A stretch of DNA of 64,000 nt from Candidatus Latescibacterota bacterium (GTDB lineage Bacteria > Latescibacterota > UBA2968). The DNA lies in the NCBI GenBank assembly GCA_022824945.1, contig JAJDYX010000017.1, positions 1 through 64,000 on the forward strand, written 5' to 3'. This document shows, one piece after another, positions 24,991-34,124 of this stretch. Each line of letters opens with the position of its first letter. The first letter of the stretch is position 1. The translations under genes were made by a program, and so were the position numbers. The notes beneath the pieces are model-generated. The model saw nothing but the letters and a program-made list of their open reading frames with translations. It ran no database searches and had not been told where the DNA came from.

Positions 24991-26019
24991 ATGAAACTAT
25001 TGCAATTCGCACAACCCGAACAAGGACCTCGCCTGGGACTTGTCAAAGGCGACGATGTTCTCGACCTCACAGCCTGCGCCCCACACCCGGCTTCGCTTCA
25101 CGACCTCTATTACCGCCACGGAGGCGACAAAAACAGTATAGAAACCACAGTAAAGTCAATCAATATCCGCAATGCACCCCGCCTCTCACTCCGCGACCTC
25201 TTGAACAACACGACCGACCCCAATCAACCACACCTGATCAGCCCGGTAACCGCACCGACAGACGCACCACATAAACTGCGTATCTGGCTCGCTGGTGTCA
25301 CCCATGAAGACAGCGCGAAATTGCGCGAAATAGAAGCCAAACAGGCCACCGGTGACGCCGTCAACGTCTATGATCAAAAATACCGGGAATGTGCGCAGGG
25401 CGGCACGCCCGAACTCTTTGCCAAAAACGACACCGCCACCCTCGTCGGACACGGTGGCCCTATATCGCACCCCCACAACACCCAACGCCTCGTACCCGAA
25501 ACAGAACTCGTAACCATTTACGGCCTCAATGTCACAGGTCAAATTGAGCGATTGGGCTACACCGGCGGCAATGATTACACCGACAACGGCATCGAAGCGG
25601 AAAACCCGCTCAACTTACCCCAGGCCAAAAACTGGTCCCACGGCTGCGCCAGCCTCGGACCCCTGATGGTCACCAACTCAGCCTATGACGACAGCAGCGT
25701 AGCCGTCTCTTGTGAAGTGATACGCAACAACACGCGCATTGCCTACAAAGAAGGGCATACCGGACAAAACCATCTCAACATGCCCGACGGCCTCTTTCAC
25801 CTCGAGCGATCACTCTTTTCCCGCTTACCCCTTGAACCCAACACCCTGCAAATCCTCTACTGGGGCACACCTATTGTTTTTTCCGACGACGACCTCGAAA
25901 GCGGCTTGCGCGAAGGCGACCGCGTATGCATGACCTTTGAAGGCATTGGACCCCTCGAAAATCCCATCACCGCCTTTCCGCAAACAAATCAACTGCAATG
26001 GCTGGATAGTCACAGATAA
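24991..26019 (+). CDS. Fumarylacetoacetate hydrolase family protein (AraD1/GguC-like)
   Basis: The 342-residue protein matches the FAH superfamily branch that includes AraD1/GguC. It has a short N-terminal domain (MKLLQFAQPEQGPRLGLVKGDDVLDLT) and the catalytic mixed-beta fold with WLAGVTHEDSAKLRE, an E in VPETELV for the metal, and YTGGNDYTDNGIEAENPLNLPQAK. Members dehydrate sugar acids such as 2-keto-3-deoxy-arabinonate. The precise substrate cannot be read here and no sugar-acid operon is next to it. GAGG lies five bases before the ATG. The cytochrome gene follows by 13 bases. Confidence 0.85.
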   Translation: MKLLQFAQPEQGPRLGLVKGDDVLDLTACAPHPASLHDLYYRHGGDKNSIETTVKSINIRNAPRLSLRDLLNNTTDPNQPHLISPVTAPTDAPHKLRIWLAGVTHEDSAKLREIEAKQATGDAVNVYDQKYRECAQGGTPELFAKNDTATLVGHGGPISHPHNTQRLVPETELVTIYGLNVTGQIERLGYTGGNDYTDNGIEAENPLNLPQAKNWSHGCASLGPLMVTNSAYDDSSVAVSCEVIRNNTRIAYKEGHTGQNHLNMPDGLFHLERSLFSRLPLEPNTLQILYWGTPIVFSDDDLESGLREGDRVCMTFEGIGPLENPITAFPQTNQLQWLDSHR

Positions 26020-26032
26020 AAAAGGAGGCGCC

Positions 26033-26425
26033 ATGAACCGCTCGCTACTCATCGCACTCGTTCTCACACTCATCTCTCTCATCTCTCTCATCGTCACCGC
26101 ATCTTTCGCCCAAATTCCCGACACCTACACCAACTTAAAAGTCCTGCCCAAAGACATCAAAAAAGCACAACTCATGCAATACATGAAAGATTTTAGCAAA
26201 GCACTGGGCGTGCGCTGTCACGCTTGCCACAAAGGGGAAGAAGGCCAATCCCTATCCACTTACGACTTCGCCTCAGACGAAAACCCCCGCAAAGACATCG
26301 CGCGCCTCATGATTACCATGACGCAAAAAATCAACGGCGAAATCCTCAAAGACTTCAAAGAAGGACAATTCACCCAGATCACCTGTCAGACCTGCCATCG
26401 GGGGCAACAAGTACCGGACGCCTGA
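26033..26425 (+). CDS. Small dihaem c-type cytochrome
   Basis: The 130-residue protein has a signal peptide (NRSLLIALVLTLISLISLIVTASFA) and two haem-attachment motifs, CHACH (C62-H66) and CQTCH (C118-H122), in a compact mature part of about 100 residues. The spacing and the KVLPKDIKKAQLMQYMKDFSKALGVRCHACH pattern (as separate pieces) resemble the c-type cytochromes related to photosynthetic reaction-centre subunits, found in many non-phototrophs. It should sit in the periplasm as an electron carrier. AGGAGG precedes the ATG at 26033. The signal region is encoded by a tandem 9-base repeat, giving LISLISLI. Confidence 0.85.
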   Translation: MNRSLLIALVLTLISLISLIVTASFAQIPDTYTNLKVLPKDIKKAQLMQYMKDFSKALGVRCHACHKGEEGQSLSTYDFASDENPRKDIARLMITMTQKINGEILKDFKEGQFTQITCQTCHRGQQVPDA

Positions 26426-26675
26426 CATCATCTTCTCTCCCGAAAGGTGCGAGACGTTCTGTTTTTTTGCCATACTTTACCAACCGGTCAACTAATTATA
26501 CTATTTTATTAATTAACAATTTTTTATATAAATCCATTTTCTTGAAATTTGCCTTTCTCTCGCGAAAAAACACGCTCTGCATTTGACAAAATCCATTATC
26601 CCTCGTAAATTTCACACATCATAGACGTTTGGATACGCACGTATAACCTGCACCACAGAACAAAGGGGTTTTACC

Positions 26676-29381
26676 ATGGCCGATTCTGTCGCACCAGGTA
26701 CATTTCGCGATATCGATCCCATCGAAACCGAAGAATGGATCGAATCTCTGGCTTATGTTCTGCAAAACGGCGGTCCCGATCGCGTGCGCTATTTGCTCGA
26801 CCGCCTGGAACAAGAAGCGCAAAAAAGTCTGGGCGTTGACATTCCCTTCGCATCTCATACGCCTTATATCAACACCATCCCGCACGACAAACAACTGCCC
26901 TATCCGGGCGACCGCGAAATCGAGCGCCGCATCAAAAGTCTCGTGCGCTGGAATGCCATGGCCATGGTCACCCGTGCCAACAAAGAAGCCGATGGCATTG
27001 GCGGCCATATCTCCACCTTTGCATCGGCTGCCACGCTATATGAAGTGGGTCAAAATCACTTCTTCAAAGCGCCCAACGGCGATTTCTCCGGGGATCAGGT
27101 CTTTTTTCAGGGCCATGCCTCGCCCGGCATGTATGCCCGCGCCTTTCTCGAAGGCCGCCTGAGCACCGAACACCTCGAAAACTTCCGCCGCGAACTCCGC
27201 AATCCCGGCGGCCTGTCTTCCTATCCCCACCCCTATCTCATGCCCGACTTCTGGCAATTCCCCACAGTATCCATGGGACTTGGTCCCCTCGTGGGCATCT
27301 TCCAGGCTCGCTTCAACCGCTACCTCGAAGACCGCGGCCTCAAATCCACTCGCGACTCCAAAGTCTGGGTCTTCGTCGGCGACGGCGAAACAGACGAACC
27401 CGAAACCCTCGGTGCCATCAGCCTGGCAACCCGCGAACAACTCGACAACCTCATCTTCGTGATCAACTGCAACTTGCAACGCCTGGACGGTCCCGTGCGC
27501 GGCAATAGCAAAATCATCCAGGAACTCGAACAGGTCTTTCGCGGCGCCGGCTGGAATGTCATCAAAGTGATATGGGGAGACGATTGGGACGCACTACTCG
27601 AAAAAGACACCCAGGGCCTGCTTCAGGAGCGCATGGAAGAAGTCGTCGATGGCCAATACCAGAAATACACCGTCGAATCCGGTGAATACATCCGCCACGA
27701 CTTTTTTGGCACCCATCCCGACCTGCTCAAAATGGTCGAACACCTCTCGGACGAACAACTCCAAAAATTGCGTCGCGGGGGTCACGATCCCGAAAAAGTG
27801 TACGCCGCATTCAAAGCCGCAGTAGAACACAAAGGCGCTCCAACTGTCATCCTGGCCAAAACCATCAAAGGCTATGGCCTTGGCGAAGCTGGCGAAGGCC
27901 GCAACATGACCCACCAGCAAAAAAAGCTCGAAGAAGACGAGATGCGTGAATTCAAACGCCGCTTTGACATCCCCATCTCCGACAGCGAAGTGGGCAAAGC
28001 ACCCTTTTATCGCCCCCCCGACGACAGTCCTGAAATGCAGTACTTGCAACAACAACGCCGAGAACTCGGCGGATATTTGCCCGCCCGAAGCGTGCGTGCC
28101 AAACCCCTTCAAGCACCCTCGCGGGAGGTATTTGACGAAGCCTTCAAAGGTACAGGCGACCGTCAGGCCTCTACGACCATGGCCTTTGCGCGTCTGTTTG
28201 CCAAACTCGCCCGCGACAAAGACATTGGCAAACTGCTCGTCCCCATCATCCCGGACGAAGCCCGCACCTTTGGTATGGATTCCCTATTTCGGCAACTCGG
28301 CATCTACTCGCACATGGGACAAATATACGAACCCGTTGACGCGGGCAATATCAGCTACTATCGAGAAGCGCAAGACGGCCAAATACTCGAAGAAGGCATC
28401 AACGAAGCCGGTGCCATGTCCTCATTCATCTGCGCTGGCACAGCTTATGCCACACACGGCGTCAACACCATCCCGTTCTACATCTACTATTCCATGTTCG
28501 GCTTTCAGCGCGTGGGCGACCTCATGTGGTTGGCCGGCGATATCCGCTGCAAAGGCTTTTTATTGGGCGGAACAGCCGGGCGCACCACGCTCAACGGCGA
28601 AGGTCTCCAGCACGAAGACGGACACAGCCATATTCTCGCCTCATCTGTCCCCAACTGTATCGCCTACGACCCAGCTTATGCTTATGAAATTGCCATCATC
28701 ATCCAGGACGGCATTCGACGCATGTACCAGGAACAGGAAGATGTCTATTACTACATGACCCTGGGCAATGAAAACTACGAACACCCCCCCATGCCCAAAG
28801 GCGTTGAAGAAGGCATCGTCAAAGGCATTTATCCGCTCAAGAAACACAGAATGCAACAGGGCCATCACAAAGTTCAGCTCTTCGGCAGTGCATCCGTCCT
28901 CCGCGAAACCCTGCGCGCGCAAGAAATACTCGCCGCCGAATACAATATTTCCGCAGACGTATGGAGTGTCACCTCATACAAAGAATTGCGGCGGGACGCG
29001 CTTGAAACCGAGCGGTGGAACATGCTGCATCCAACGCGGCGTCAAAAAAAGCCGTATATCGTCAAAGTACTCGAAAAAACCGATGGTCCCATTGTCGCTG
29101 CATCCGATTACATGAAATCCCTGCCCGAAATGATCCGCCCCTGGGTACCCGAAGACATGATGGTCCTCGGCACAGATGGATTTGGGCGCAGCGACACGCG
29201 CCAGGCTCTGCGCCGACATTTTGAAGTTGACGCCGAGTGCATCGCTGTGGCCGCGCTTTACGTCCTGGCAAAACAGGGCAAAATCAAACGCGAACAGGTC
29301 GCCACAGCCATAGACGAACTCGGCATCGACCCCGCGAAAGTCGATCCGGTATCGGCAGGCCCGGTCACGACGTATTATTAA
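26676..29381 (+). CDS. aceE: Pyruvate dehydrogenase E1 component, homodimeric type
   Basis: The 901-residue protein is the single-chain E1 of the pyruvate dehydrogenase complex, which decarboxylates pyruvate with thiamine diphosphate and acetylates the E2 lipoyl group. The ThDP/Mg motif GDGETDEPE...NLQRLDGPVRGN lies at about residues 230-275. The HEDGHSHI, GGTAGRTTLNGEGLQ and GPVTTYY C-terminal segments are typical of AceE (E. coli 887 residues). AAAGGGG lies eight bases upstream. It is the first gene of the E1-E2-E3 operon, and a gap of 250 bases upstream (26426-26675) may carry the promoter. A homodimeric E1 suggests an octahedral E2 core of the proteobacterial kind. Confidence 0.97.
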   Translation: MADSVAPGTFRDIDPIETEEWIESLAYVLQNGGPDRVRYLLDRLEQEAQKSLGVDIPFASHTPYINTIPHDKQLPYPGDREIERRIKSLVRWNAMAMVTRANKEADGIGGHISTFASAATLYEVGQNHFFKAPNGDFSGDQVFFQGHASPGMYARAFLEGRLSTEHLENFRRELRNPGGLSSYPHPYLMPDFWQFPTVSMGLGPLVGIFQARFNRYLEDRGLKSTRDSKVWVFVGDGETDEPETLGAISLATREQLDNLIFVINCNLQRLDGPVRGNSKIIQELEQVFRGAGWNVIKVIWGDDWDALLEKDTQGLLQERMEEVVDGQYQKYTVESGEYIRHDFFGTHPDLLKMVEHLSDEQLQKLRRGGHDPEKVYAAFKAAVEHKGAPTVILAKTIKGYGLGEAGEGRNMTHQQKKLEEDEMREFKRRFDIPISDSEVGKAPFYRPPDDSPEMQYLQQQRRELGGYLPARSVRAKPLQAPSREVFDEAFKGTGDRQASTTMAFARLFAKLARDKDIGKLLVPIIPDEARTFGMDSLFRQLGIYSHMGQIYEPVDAGNISYYREAQDGQILEEGINEAGAMSSFICAGTAYATHGVNTIPFYIYYSMFGFQRVGDLMWLAGDIRCKGFLLGGTAGRTTLNGEGLQHEDGHSHILASSVPNCIAYDPAYAYEIAIIIQDGIRRMYQEQEDVYYYMTLGNENYEHPPMPKGVEEGIVKGIYPLKKHRMQQGHHKVQLFGSASVLRETLRAQEILAAEYNISADVWSVTSYKELRRDALETERWNMLHPTRRQKKPYIVKVLEKTDGPIVAASDYMKSLPEMIRPWVPEDMMVLGTDGFGRSDTRQALRRHFEVDAECIAVAALYVLAKQGKIKREQVATAIDELGIDPAKVDPVSAGPVTTYY

Positions 29382-29406
29382 TTTAATTCGCGATTAAGGA
29401 GGTCTT

Positions 29407-30660
29407 GTGGCAACCGAATTTAAACTTCCCGATCTCGGCGAAGGCGTAGAAGCAGGCGATGTAGTCAGCGTACTCGTTGCCGAGGGCGATACTATTGAAG
29501 TCGATCAGAGCGTGCTCGAACTCGAAACCGACAAAGCCCTGGTCGAAGTACCCAGTAGTGTTGCTGGCACAGTCACAGAAATACACATTAATGCCGGAGA
29601 CCGCGTGCCCGTAGGCAGCTTATTGATCTCCGTCGAAGAGGGCGAACAACAAGTAGAGCCGGAAGCCGAAGCACCAGCTCCTGCACCAAAAGAAGAACCC
29701 GAACCCACCGCCAGAGCACCCGAACCAACACCTCCCGCACCCAGACCACCTGCACCCGCATCCAACGGCGATCCCATTCCCGCAGCGCCATCCACGCGGC
29801 GGCTCGCGCGAGAACTCGGCGTAGATCTCACCCAGGTCGCTGGGTCGGGACCCGGTGGACGCATCTCACAAGACGATATCAAAGCCGCTGTGCGCGATCG
29901 GCAAACAGGTGGTCCCGCACCAACTGCACCCGTCGAACTGCCCGACTTCTCGAGATGGGGCAACATCGAGCGCCAACCCCTCAGCAAAGTTCGGCAGATT
30001 ATAGCAAAAAATATGAGCCAGGCCTGGCAACAGGTGGCTCATGTCACGCAATTTGATCGCGCAGACGTCACAGACCTCGAAGCATTTCGGCAGCGTAACA
30101 AAGAAAAAACCGAAGCACTGGGAGCCAAACTGACGCCGACCGTCCTCGCGCTAAAAGCAATCATCACCGCGCTTAAGACCTTTCCGCAATTCAACGCCAG
30201 CCTCGATGCGGAAGCCAATGAAATTATTCTCAAACACTACTACAACCTCGGCATCGCCGTTGACACCGAGCGCGGCTTGCTCGTTCCCGTCATCAAAGAC
30301 GTCGATCGCAAAGACATCCTGGAACTGGCCCTCGAACTCGGCGACATCAGCAACCGCGCACGCACCGGCAAAATTGGCCTCGACGAATTGCAAGGCGGCA
30401 CATTCACCGTCACCAACCTGGGCAGCCTGGGCGTGGGCGAATTTACCCCCATCGTCAATTATCCCGAAGTTGCAATATTGGGATTTGGACGCGCACGAGA
30501 AGAAGCCACCGTGCGCGAAGGGCGCATCGAACCACGCCTCATCATGCCGCTGGCACTCTCTTATGATCACCGCGTTATTGACGGCGCCGACGGTGCGCGA
30601 TTCATGCGAAAAATCGTCGATGCGCTCGAAAACCCAGAACTCATGCTCATGGGCGGATAA
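29407..30660 (+). CDS. aceF: Dihydrolipoamide acetyltransferase (E2 of PDH)
   Basis: The 417-residue protein has one lipoyl domain (residues 3-76, lipoyl-lysine K43 in ELETDKALVEV), a Pro/Ala/Glu-rich linker (about 80-120), a peripheral subunit-binding domain (about 127-165, PSTRRLARELGVDLTQVAGSG) and the acetyltransferase domain (about 190-417) with the catalytic His in SYDHRVIDGADG. E. coli AceF has three lipoyl domains, this protein one. The start is GTG at 29407 with AAGGAGG close upstream. It lies 25 bases after aceE and 14 before lpdA, so the three are one transcription unit. Confidence 0.96.
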   Translation: MATEFKLPDLGEGVEAGDVVSVLVAEGDTIEVDQSVLELETDKALVEVPSSVAGTVTEIHINAGDRVPVGSLLISVEEGEQQVEPEAEAPAPAPKEEPEPTARAPEPTPPAPRPPAPASNGDPIPAAPSTRRLARELGVDLTQVAGSGPGGRISQDDIKAAVRDRQTGGPAPTAPVELPDFSRWGNIERQPLSKVRQIIAKNMSQAWQQVAHVTQFDRADVTDLEAFRQRNKEKTEALGAKLTPTVLALKAIITALKTFPQFNASLDAEANEIILKHYYNLGIAVDTERGLLVPVIKDVDRKDILELALELGDISNRARTGKIGLDELQGGTFTVTNLGSLGVGEFTPIVNYPEVAILGFGRAREEATVREGRIEPRLIMPLALSYDHRVIDGADGARFMRKIVDALENPELMLMGG

Positions 30661-30674
30661 ACTGGAGAAATCAC

Positions 30675-32087
30675 ATGGCTGAAACGCACAAAACCGATCT
30701 CCTCGTAATCGGCGGCGGTCCCGGCGGATATACTGCGGCCTTTCGCGCTGCTGACCTGGGCCTGCAAGTCACACTCGTCAATGCCGACGACAACCTCGGT
30801 GGCACCTGTTTATTGCGCGGATGCATCCCATCCAAAGCCTTGCTCCACGTTGCCGAACTCATCACCGAAGCCAGTGAAGCCAGAACTTATGGCCTCACCT
30901 TTGGCGATCCCAAAATCGATCTGGACGCCCTGCGAGGCTGGAAAGACAACATCATCACCCGCCTCTCAACTGGCCTATCTGGCCTGGTGCGCCAGCGCAA
31001 GGTTACCCACCTGACGGGCTACGCGCAATTCGAGAACTCACAAAGCGCGTCTATCGAAGGCGATGGAGACATTGACCGCGTCGAATTTGAACACGCCATC
31101 ATCGCCACAGGATCACGCCCTATCGTCCTCCCAATTTTCGCGCTCGACACACCGCGCATCCTGGACTCGACAACAGCACTCGACCTCGACGAAATACCCA
31201 AAAGCCTCCTCGTCGTCGGCGGAGGCATCATCGGTCTCGAACTCGGCAGTGTTTACGCCGCATTGGGAAGTGCCGTCACCGTCGTCGAAATGACCGACAC
31301 CCTCTTGCCCGGCACCGATCCCGACCTGATCAAACCCCTCGAAACCCGATTGCGTCAGGCATTCAGCGCCATACACACCAGCACGCGCGTCACGCATATC
31401 GAAGAAGTCAACACCGGCATTGAAGTACACTGGGAAGGCGAAGGATCGAAAACATCTGAAATATTCGACCGCGTCCTCCTCTGCATTGGCCGACGCCCGA
31501 ATACAGACAATATCGGCCTTGAAAACACGGACATAGAACCCAATGACCACGGGTTTATCGAAGTCGATTCGCAGATGCGTACAAACGATCCCCGCCTCTT
31601 TGCAATCGGCGACGCCGTTCCGGGTCCCGGCCTTGCCCACAAAGCCGCGCACGAAGGCAAAATCGCCGCCGAAGTTCTCGCCGGTGAACCCGCATCTTTC
31701 GACGCACTCATTCCCTCTGTTGTGTACACCGATCCCGAAATTGCATGGGTGGGCCTGACCGAAACCGACGCCCTCAAACAAGACCGAAAAGTCGATATCG
31801 TGCGCTTCCCCTGGGCCGCCCTGGGCAAAGCGCATGCAATTGGACGCATCGAAGGCCAGACCAAGCTCATTGTCGATCCCTATACCCAGCGCGTACTCGG
31901 CATGGGCATCGTGGGACCACATGCAGGCGACCTCATCGCCGAAGGCGTACTCGCCATTGAAATGGCTGCCGTCGCCGAAGACATTGCCCACACCATTCAC
32001 CCGCACCCCTCGCTTGCCGAATCCATCGGCATAGCCTCAGAAATCCACCTCGGCTCTGCGACTGATGTGTACATGCCCAAAAAATAG
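30675..32087 (+). CDS. lpdA: Dihydrolipoyl dehydrogenase (E3)
   Basis: This 470-residue flavoprotein disulfide reductase reoxidises the lipoyl group of E2 with NAD+. It shows the N-terminal FAD motif VIGGGPGGYTAA, the redox pair C45 and C50 in GGTCLLRGCIPSK, an NAD-binding VVGGGIIGLELGSV, and the C-terminal HPHPSLAES with the catalytic His-Glu. The residues between the two cysteines (LLRG rather than the common LNVG) are a minor variation. It is the third gene of the PDH operon, with GGAG upstream of the ATG. The convergent sulfatase gene ends 10 bases away. Confidence 0.96.
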   Translation: MAETHKTDLLVIGGGPGGYTAAFRAADLGLQVTLVNADDNLGGTCLLRGCIPSKALLHVAELITEASEARTYGLTFGDPKIDLDALRGWKDNIITRLSTGLSGLVRQRKVTHLTGYAQFENSQSASIEGDGDIDRVEFEHAIIATGSRPIVLPIFALDTPRILDSTTALDLDEIPKSLLVVGGGIIGLELGSVYAALGSAVTVVEMTDTLLPGTDPDLIKPLETRLRQAFSAIHTSTRVTHIEEVNTGIEVHWEGEGSKTSEIFDRVLLCIGRRPNTDNIGLENTDIEPNDHGFIEVDSQMRTNDPRLFAIGDAVPGPGLAHKAAHEGKIAAEVLAGEPASFDALIPSVVYTDPEIAWVGLTETDALKQDRKVDIVRFPWAALGKAHAIGRIEGQTKLIVDPYTQRVLGMGIVGPHAGDLIAEGVLAIEMAAVAEDIAHTIHPHPSLAESIGIASEIHLGSATDVYMPKK

Positions 32088-32097
32088 CTAATCGCCC

Positions 32098-33501
32098 TTA
32101 CAAATCCCCATACTGCGTCTGCAACCTTCGCAACTCAACCTTCAACTCCACCACCAGATCTGCATACGCGGCGTCTTCGTACACATTCCGCAACTCATTG
32201 GGATCTTCTCGCAAATCGAACAACTCCCAGTAATCGCCCTCGGCATAGTATTCAATCAGCTTGTAGCGATCTGTACGCACGCCGCGATGCGGACCAATGC
32301 GGTGCGGCGTAAAATACTGGAACGACGGCTCTGACATCGCCTCTGCCCCCTTGCCGTGCAGCACCCATGAATCCTCAAAATAGGCATAATAAACAGACCT
32401 GCGCCAATCATCCGGTTCTGTCCCCTGGAGCAACGGACGCAAACTCTCGCCCTGCACGCCTTCGGGAATTTCGACACCGGCAAAATCCAGAATCGTCGGC
32501 GCAAAATCCACATTCATCACCAGCGCATCGGTCACATTCCCGCTGATACCCCCATTTGGATAACGCACCACCAGCGGAATGCGAATCGACGGCTCGTACA
32601 TAAACCGCTTATCGTACCATCCGTAATCGCCCAAAAAATATCCGTGATCCGACGTATAAATCACCAGCGTATCGTCAGCCCAACCCGTCTCATCCAGATA
32701 ATCCAGCACCCGTCCCAGATTTTCATCCACACCGTAAATCGTGCGATATCGATCCTTCATAAAACGCTGATAGATCCAATCCTTCTTTTCCCCATTACTC
32801 AAGCCCTCGGGTATATCGTCATAATCGGGCGCCAGACTAATATCAAACTTCATATCCTCAGCCAGAGCCGCAATTTTTCGCGTCGCAAAATCATCGCCAT
32901 ACGTCTCCGGCTGGGGAATCTCAACATCCTCAAAAAGATGTGCATGCCGTGGTGCTGGCGTAAACGGCCGATGCGGCGCCTTAAACTGATACACCAGACA
33001 AAAAGGCTGCTCCCCATCCAATCCCTTCAAAAATTCAAGTGCCATATCCGTCGTTATATCCGTGGCATACCCCTCCTTTGCGACTTCCTTCCCATTATCG
33101 ATATACGTCGGATCAAAATACACGCCCTGCCCCGGATGAATACACCACGTATCAAACCCGCGAGGATCCTGCCGGATGTGATACTTGCCAAACAACGCGG
33201 TCTTATATCCCGCATCGCGAAGCAACTCGGGAAACGTCGGCACATTTGGATCCAGATTCTCAATCGCATCGGCCCTCTCGGAATTTCCCCGAATACCGTG
33301 GACATGAGAAAAACATCCCGTCAACACCGTACCCCGCGCAGGCGCGCACAGCGCATTGGTCGAAAAACAATTGTTAAACCGCGTACCCTCATTCCCAATG
33401 CGATCCAGATTGGGCGTATGCAAAATCGGATTGCCATAACTGCTCATCTCGCGCGGCGTGTGGTCATCGGTCATCACAAACAAAATATTCGGTCGCTTCA
33501 T
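32098..33501 (-). CDS. Sulfatase (arylsulfatase family, Cys-type formylglycine site)
   Basis: The 467-residue protein is a type I sulfatase. It has the N-terminal metal site PNILFVMTDD, the formylglycine motif CAPARG with C52 as the residue to be modified, and a distal DHGYFLGDYGWYDK metal-binding block. No signal peptide is visible at the start used (ATG 33501, AGGAGA upstream), so it may act in the cytoplasm. Marine and sponge-associated bacteria carry many such genes for polysaccharide sulfate esters. A formylglycine-generating enzyme is not encoded in the window. It lies 10 bases after mug on the same strand. Confidence 0.93.
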   Translation of the reverse strand: MKRPNILFVMTDDHTPREMSSYGNPILHTPNLDRIGNEGTRFNNCFSTNALCAPARGTVLTGCFSHVHGIRGNSERADAIENLDPNVPTFPELLRDAGYKTALFGKYHIRQDPRGFDTWCIHPGQGVYFDPTYIDNGKEVAKEGYATDITTDMALEFLKGLDGEQPFCLVYQFKAPHRPFTPAPRHAHLFEDVEIPQPETYGDDFATRKIAALAEDMKFDISLAPDYDDIPEGLSNGEKKDWIYQRFMKDRYRTIYGVDENLGRVLDYLDETGWADDTLVIYTSDHGYFLGDYGWYDKRFMYEPSIRIPLVVRYPNGGISGNVTDALVMNVDFAPTILDFAGVEIPEGVQGESLRPLLQGTEPDDWRRSVYYAYFEDSWVLHGKGAEAMSEPSFQYFTPHRIGPHRGVRTDRYKLIEYYAEGDYWELFDLREDPNELRNVYEDAAYADLVVELKVELRRLQTQYGDL

Positions 33502-33511
33502 TTCTTCTCCT

Positions 33512-34024
33512 TCACAGGTTATCAACAAAAAGCTTCAACGCTTGATAATACCGCAACTTCTCAACCCTCGGCATGGGCAGCGCACCACTCGTTGACGGTG
33601 CGAGAAACAGCTTCGCGCCTTCCAACAACTCATCTTGCAAACCGTAATCTCGCTTCCCGCCCATCACCTTAGCGTATCCGCTCTTCCCATTAAAACAAAT
33701 CACCCTCGGTCGATACCTCCGCATTTTTTCTCGCAACAATTCAAAACCAGACACATAATCGCCATCCGTCAGATCTCCAATCCCCCGCGTCGCGCGCCCC
33801 TTCACAATATCTGTCAGCCCGATATTATAATTCAAAATAGTCGCATCTTCCCGCGGCTCCAACAAGCGATCTGTCAGCCCGGCCTCGTACAAAAACGGCC
33901 AAAACTGATTGCCTCGCCCCGCGTAATAATAACCAACTTCCGCAGACCTTAAGCTCGGATTAAACCCCACAAACACCAGATTCAGTCCCACACGCAAATA
34001 ATCCTGCAACACATAGTCAGCCAT
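33512..34024 (-). CDS. mug: G/U mismatch-specific uracil-DNA glycosylase (Mug/TDG family)
   Basis: This 170-residue protein of the Mug/TDG family removes uracil and related bases from G:U or G:T mismatches. It shows [25 protein letters not shown] (motif A, GxNPS, with the catalytic Asn) and, near the C-terminus, APSTSGALP (motif B). The length matches the bacterial Mug proteins. I placed the start at the ATG 34024, although an in-frame Met further upstream (34054) exists. AAGGG lies a few bases upstream. It is probably cotranscribed with the sulfatase gene, though the functions are unrelated. Confidence 0.9.
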   Translation of the reverse strand: MADYVLQDYLRVGLNLVFVGFNPSLRSAEVGYYYAGRGNQFWPFLYEAGLTDRLLEPREDATILNYNIGLTDIVKGRATRGIGDLTDGDYVSGFELLREKMRRYRPRVICFNGKSGYAKVMGGKRDYGLQDELLEGAKLFLAPSTSGALPMPRVEKLRYYQALKLFVDNL

Positions 34025-34124
34025 ATTCCACACCCTTGTTGACACATCTCCCACAATTCGTTTAAATTACAGCCTTGCAAAAATACGACAAATCCAAAGT
34101 CTCATCTACGAAAGGAACTCTTCA

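Noticed and set aside
32644-33672. A 342-codon open frame on the plus strand opposite the sulfatase and mug
   Set aside because: It is rich in Arg, Ile and His with no domain pattern, and the sulfatase and mug genes opposite it have clear catalytic motifs.
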